Origin: Planctomycetaceae bacterium
Lineage (GTDB): Bacteria; Planctomycetota; Planctomycetia; Planctomycetales; Planctomycetaceae
DNA: 64,000 nucleotides
NCBI GenBank assembly: GCA_041398785.1
Contig: JAWKUA010000006.1
Location: 124,001 to 188,000 of the forward strand
Direction of reading: 5' to 3'
The notes beneath the pieces were generated by a model, which made no database searches, was not told the DNA's origin, and worked only from the letters and a program-made list of their open reading frames with translations. The position numbers and the translations under genes were made by a program. Each line of letters opens with the position of its first letter. Within the stretch, counting starts at the first letter, position 1. Shown piece after piece: positions 60,565 through 64,000 of the stretch.

Positions 60565-63500
60565 TCACTTTTCATCCGATTGTTTTCGAGTCTTCTTCGG
60601 TTCACTGTCCGTCGAAGGCGGCTGTTCCGACGTCTGCTGTTTTCGGGCGGCGGCCTGCGCGGCCTTTCGCCGAGCCGCCTGTTCGGGCGTCAGAGCACGT
60701 TTCTTTGATGCATCAGGATTTGCCGGAGCAGTCTTTGTGCCGGCCTTTTTTCGGACAGCGGTTGCCGTTGCGGTTCCCGCGCCCACGGCTGTTCGGCGAA
60801 CGGCAGGAGCCGGCGGCGGAACGAACTTGTCTCCGCCGGAGACGTAAGACGGGCGCGGCCGGCGACGCGGCTTGCTCATCAGCTTGAATACGGCTCCTGC
60901 TCCACCGGCGGCAAGCGCCAGCGCCAGGGTGATCATCAGCGGATTCGGGCCGGTGTCGGTTCCTGCCGACGCCAACTTCACCGGCGCCGGCGGGTACTCG
61001 GATGTCGCGGCGGCGTTCGCTGCCGAAGTCGTTGTCGAGTTGTTGGTCGGCTGAGCCACCGCTGCATGTTTCGGGCGTTCCAGCGGTCTGGCCGGCTGAC
61101 CAAGCTGAGACTGAATGGACTGGTACAGCCGATCAAAGCGGCTCCACCACGCATCGTCGATGTCGCCGAAGACGTCCGCGAAGATCATGATCTCTGCCAG
61201 CCCGGCCTGCAGTTGTTCCTTAGCGTTCGGTGCATTTGTTTTTGCGTACCGCAGGCGGCTGTTGGTCAGTTCAAAGCGGGCTTCCAGGAAACGATCGCGC
61301 AGTTTTTCCCATTCCGGCTTGCCCATTTGCCGTTGCAGTCGGCGAGTAATCCCGGACCAGCCCCAGATCTTGTTGTCCCGGATGCCTTCAATCGATGTGA
61401 GCAGTTTGCCGGCCGAAGCACCGCCGGTTGCTCCCCAGTCCGCCAGGGTATTGGCCGCTTCAAATTGAACATCCAGATTCAGTTCATTGTCCTTCAGGAT
61501 TTCCTGAGCCATGGCGATGGCCGCGTCGAACGCCTGCTGTTGCCGGCGGCAGCGCAGCAACCGCAGCTTGATCGCGGTCACCGTGTCGCCCGAGGCCAGG
61601 CTCGAATCCAGAATCTGCTGGTAGGCGTCAGACGCTCGCTGGTAATACGTGGACGAAGCATTCGGATCGCCGGAAATGCCCTGCCCGAGACCGAAGTACG
61701 TTTCTCCGATCCACAGCAGGGAGGTGAAGTCGCTGCTGTCTCGCTGCCGGTACACCTGTTCCAGAAACTGTTCGAACGATCGCCGAACGTCCGCCAGGCG
61801 GTCTGTCTGCCCGGACGATTTCAATTGCTGCAGTTCGTCCTGAAGTTCCTGACCGAGCTGTGTGTAAACCGCGGTTGTGTCCTGGCCGCCGACCCTCTTC
61901 AGTTGGTTCATTTCTTCAATGGCCAGGTTGATCTGCTGAGTGCCCACGTAGGCTCGCAGCAGCAACCGATGCAGCAGGCCGACAAACGCCTGCCCGTGAA
62001 CGCCTTTGTCCGGAGAGTTGCCGGAACCTTCCAGCGACCGGACGACCGAAGTGTCACCGCCCGTTGTTAACCGTCGAATCGTTTCTTCGAACTGCCCGTC
62101 GAGATTCAGGATGCTGGCCAGAGAAACTTCCGCCGCGATGATTTCGTCGGACGGTTCGCTGAATTCGTCCATATCCTGCCGAGCGAGTCCGATGCCCTGT
62201 TCGAGCAAACTTCGGGCTTCACTCTTCCACTGCCGGATGACTTCCGAGTCGTGTTCGGCGCGGTCGCCGGTTTCAACGGCGGCCACGGTGGTCGCCCATG
62301 CCGCCCAGTAGGCCTGACCGGCTTCGATGCGAGCCGTTGCGTATTCCGCGTCCGTTTCGGGAACTGCCAGAAACGACTCCACGGCTTTCAGCGGATCATT
62401 CAACTGACGGTAGATCTTCCCCAGCCGAATGCGGGCTTCATTGCCTCGCCGCGACTGAGGATACCTGGCGATGATTTCCTCACACACGTCGCGGATCAGG
62501 TTCACTTCGAATTCACGGTCGTCCGGACGAGCTTCATTCCATGCCTGCACGGCCGCCGTGATGGCGATTTCCGTCGCATTCAATGCTGTGTCCTGATCGG
62601 CCTCGCCGTCCTTTTCCATGCAGTAGCGAGCCAGAATCAGTGCGTCGTAGCTCTTGCGCTGCCGGAGATAGATAAAGCTCAGCAGGTAGCGAGCCTGGGC
62701 GATGGCTTTGGGATCGGTGGTGCCTTCCCGCAGACCAAGAGCGAGCTGCAGCAACCGTCCGACTTCGTTCAGATGCAGCATCAGAGCCTGATTGGCTGAC
62801 TGTCGATCGGCAGGACCGGACGCCTGGTCGACGGACTCCTTCAGTTTTTCGATCTGCCCGATCATTCCGCGAGCACGCTCAAACGCGGTGTCGAAATCCC
62901 GCGGCTCCTTGTCGGAATCACCAAGGACCGCCTTGATGCGGCGACCCATCGCGAGTGCCGGTTCGCGGTAGGCTCCCGGATATCGGCTGACCTGCTGAGC
63001 GTCGGCCATGGCCTGGCGAAGGAAGATGTCCCGCTGTGGTTCTTCCAGTTCACGATTCTCCGCCAGACGTTCTTCGGCGATTGCCTTTTCCCAGAGAATG
63101 CCCAGCCCGGTTTCGGTCAGCGATTCACGACGATGGGCCGTCAGCCATTCGTCGGCTTCCTTCAGAACCAGCTCGTGGCTGCTGCGTTCTTCGTGGTTCA
63201 GGCACATCAGCCGGTATTGCAGCGCGGTGTCCTTCAGTCGCAGCACGGCGGCGTTTTGCGACGGCTGGTCCTTTACTTCGTTGTAGATACCAAGCGCACG
63301 GCCGATGTCGTCCTGTTCCTGAAAGCATCGGCCCATCATCAGAAACGCCTGCAGGCCGGCGGGATTCTTGCGGTCCGTCTGATGGATTTCCTCATATTGC
63401 TTCGACGCTTCAATCAGAATCTCATGTCGCTCCTGACTGCCCGCGTCGTACGTCCTTCCCTTTTCGTAGGTGCAGCGAGCCAGTGTCAGCCATGCTCGCA

Positions 63501-64000
63501 GATACCGCCCGCGTGACAGCAGCCGTTCGGTGTAAAGTTCCGGTTCCCTGGTTTCATCAACGAACTGCGGATACGAATCGTACTGCTGTTTGTACTGGTC
63601 GTGAGCCTTCTGAAAGATGTCCTTCGCCTGGCCGATGAGTTCGCGGGCCTGTTGCTGCAGTTCCAGTTTGCGATCCGCGTTGGACGGCGCTTCCGTCTGC
63701 CACATCAGCGTCTGAGCTCGCTGGAACAGCAGTTCGCCGAGTTCCGAATTCGCAAACGCCGCCTGGTTGTGACCGGCATGTTCGGATGCGAATTTCTTCA
63801 GAAACACTTCCGCCTGGCCCAGGTACTGGTCGCGGTCTTCAGGAACCCGCGACGTCGTGCCCATTTCGCGGTACGTGATGCCGCGCTGCAGATCCAGAGT
63901 CTCCCGAAGTTCCGCCGGCACGTCTGATTGATTGGCGATGTCATCCAGATACTCCAGCGCCGAATCGAAATACTGCCGCTGCCGAAGTCCTTCCAGAAAA
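60565..64000 (-). CDS. Giant exported TPR protein with C-terminal membrane anchor, N-terminus beyond the window
   Basis: Over 1,140 residues in the window, and the frame stays open to the right edge: before the GTG at 63921 the codons read LEGLRQRQYFDSALEYLDDI, clearly TPR-like. So the gene begins upstream of 64000. The body is almost all TPR-like helical repeats (for example NRELEEPQRDIFLRQAMADA, RNGEARIRLGKIY type units near 62400). Near the end are a TM helix (NPLMITLALALAAGGAGAVF) and a long Lys/Arg/Ala-rich cytosolic tail (KKAGTKTAPANPDASKKRAL, ARRKAAQAAARKQQTSEQPP). Exported scaffold anchored by its C-terminus, at the head of the TPR-ExbB-ExbD cluster. Confidence 0.82.
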   Translation of the reverse strand, partial: FLEGLRQRQYFDSALEYLDDIANQSDVPAELRETLDLQRGITYREMGTTSRVPEDRDQYLGQAEVFLKKFASEHAGHNQAAFANSELGELLFQRAQTLMWQTEAPSNADRKLELQQQARELIGQAKDIFQKAHDQYKQQYDSYPQFVDETREPELYTERLLSRGRYLRAWLTLARCTYEKGRTYDAGSQERHEILIEASKQYEEIHQTDRKNPAGLQAFLMMGRCFQEQDDIGRALGIYNEVKDQPSQNAAVLRLKDTALQYRLMCLNHEERSSHELVLKEADEWLTAHRRESLTETGLGILWEKAIAEERLAENRELEEPQRDIFLRQAMADAQQVSRYPGAYREPALAMGRRIKAVLGDSDKEPRDFDTAFERARGMIGQIEKLKESVDQASGPADRQSANQALMLHLNEVGRLLQLALGLREGTTDPKAIAQARYLLSFIYLRQRKSYDALILARYCMEKDGEADQDTALNATEIAITAAVQAWNEARPDDREFEVNLIRDVCEEIIARYPQSRRGNEARIRLGKIYRQLNDPLKAVESFLAVPETDAEYATARIEAGQAYWAAWATTVAAVETGDRAEHDSEVIRQWKSEARSLLEQGIGLARQDMDEFSEPSDEIIAAEVSLASILNLDGQFEETIRRLTTGGDTSVVRSLEGSGNSPDKGVHGQAFVGLLHRLLLRAYVGTQQINLAIEEMNQLKRVGGQDTTAVYTQLGQELQDELQQLKSSGQTDRLADVRRSFEQFLEQVYRQRDSSDFTSLLWIGETYFGLGQGISGDPNASSTYYQRASDAYQQILDSSLASGDTVTAIKLRLLRCRRQQQAFDAAIAMAQEILKDNELNLDVQFEAANTLADWGATGGASAGKLLTSIEGIRDNKIWGWSGITRRLQRQMGKPEWEKLRDRFLEARFELTNSRLRYAKTNAPNAKEQLQAGLAEIMIFADVFGDIDDAWWSRFDRLYQSIQSQLGQPARPLERPKHAAVAQPTNNSTTTSAANAAATSEYPPAPVKLASAGTDTGPNPLMITLALALAAGGAGAVFKLMSKPRRRPRPSYVSGGDKFVPPPAPAVRRTAVGAGTATATAVRKKAGTKTAPANPDASKKRALTPEQAARRKAAQAAARKQQTSEQPPSTDSEPKKTRKQSDEK

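Overview
The window looks like a chromosomal piece of a Planctomycetes bacterium (class Planctomycetia is my guess; genus cannot be resolved). The evidence is the gene repertoire: a DUF1559 pilin-like protein, a Tat-exported Gfo/Idh/MocA oxidoreductase, an FG-GAP/UnbV protein fused to a SCO1 domain, a BlaI plus extended M56 peptidase pair, a GEVED/dockerin-like surface protein, an SpoVG with an added zinc ribbon, and an ExbB-ExbD-ExbD set beside very large TPR proteins. The DNA is GC-rich, so long antisense open frames are common and were discounted.

Layout. 1-6061: a heavy-metal efflux system, with the RND pump and its adaptor leftward (the adaptor broken by a frameshift) and a TolC-like outer-membrane lipoprotein rightward. 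6140-7658: spoVG and ispE. 8146-12517: SCO1/UnbV fusion, arsC-like reductase, BASS transporter and a small membrane protein, closed by a clear intrinsic terminator at 12556-12590. 12604-17170: leftward secreted proteins, a DUF4404 protein and a C45-type acyltransferase/hydrolase. 17536-21847: sulfur-carrier genes (TusA, DsrE, DsrE2-like) around a PAS-GGDEF-EAL protein. 22226-31714: beta-helix protein, large secreted protein, YciH-like factor, DUF1559, NfeD/ClpP-like membrane protease, tandem DUF3467 protein and a DUF922 metallopeptidase.

32320-44704 is mostly metabolic: Gfo/Idh/MocA, a zinc-ribbon membrane protein, a YdiJ-like FAD/Fe-S dehydrogenase overlapping a MoaD-like gene, a diheme cytochrome, pyrG, proC, a Rieske ferredoxin and a glycoside hydrolase family 2 enzyme. 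44741-50161 is the mobile zone: an intact IS66-family element with an exact 8-bp target duplication, an LTxxQ-rich secreted protein, then an IS110-family transposase preceded by a strongly structured non-coding leader. 50162-54267 is the blaI-M56 pair. A promoter with two operator-like palindromes at 48383-48424 may be its original control region, now separated from blaI by the IS110 element. 54692-56905 encodes a GEVED/dockerin-like exported protein. 56933-64000 is a leftward cluster running from a giant TPR protein (cut by the window edge) through a second TPR protein to ExbB and two ExbD proteins.

The observations most worth following are the candidate IS110 guide (bridge) RNA region, the operator-promoter apparently separated from blaI, the IS66 insertion next to an in-frame ATG, the adaptor frameshift, and the SCO1-UnbV fusion.
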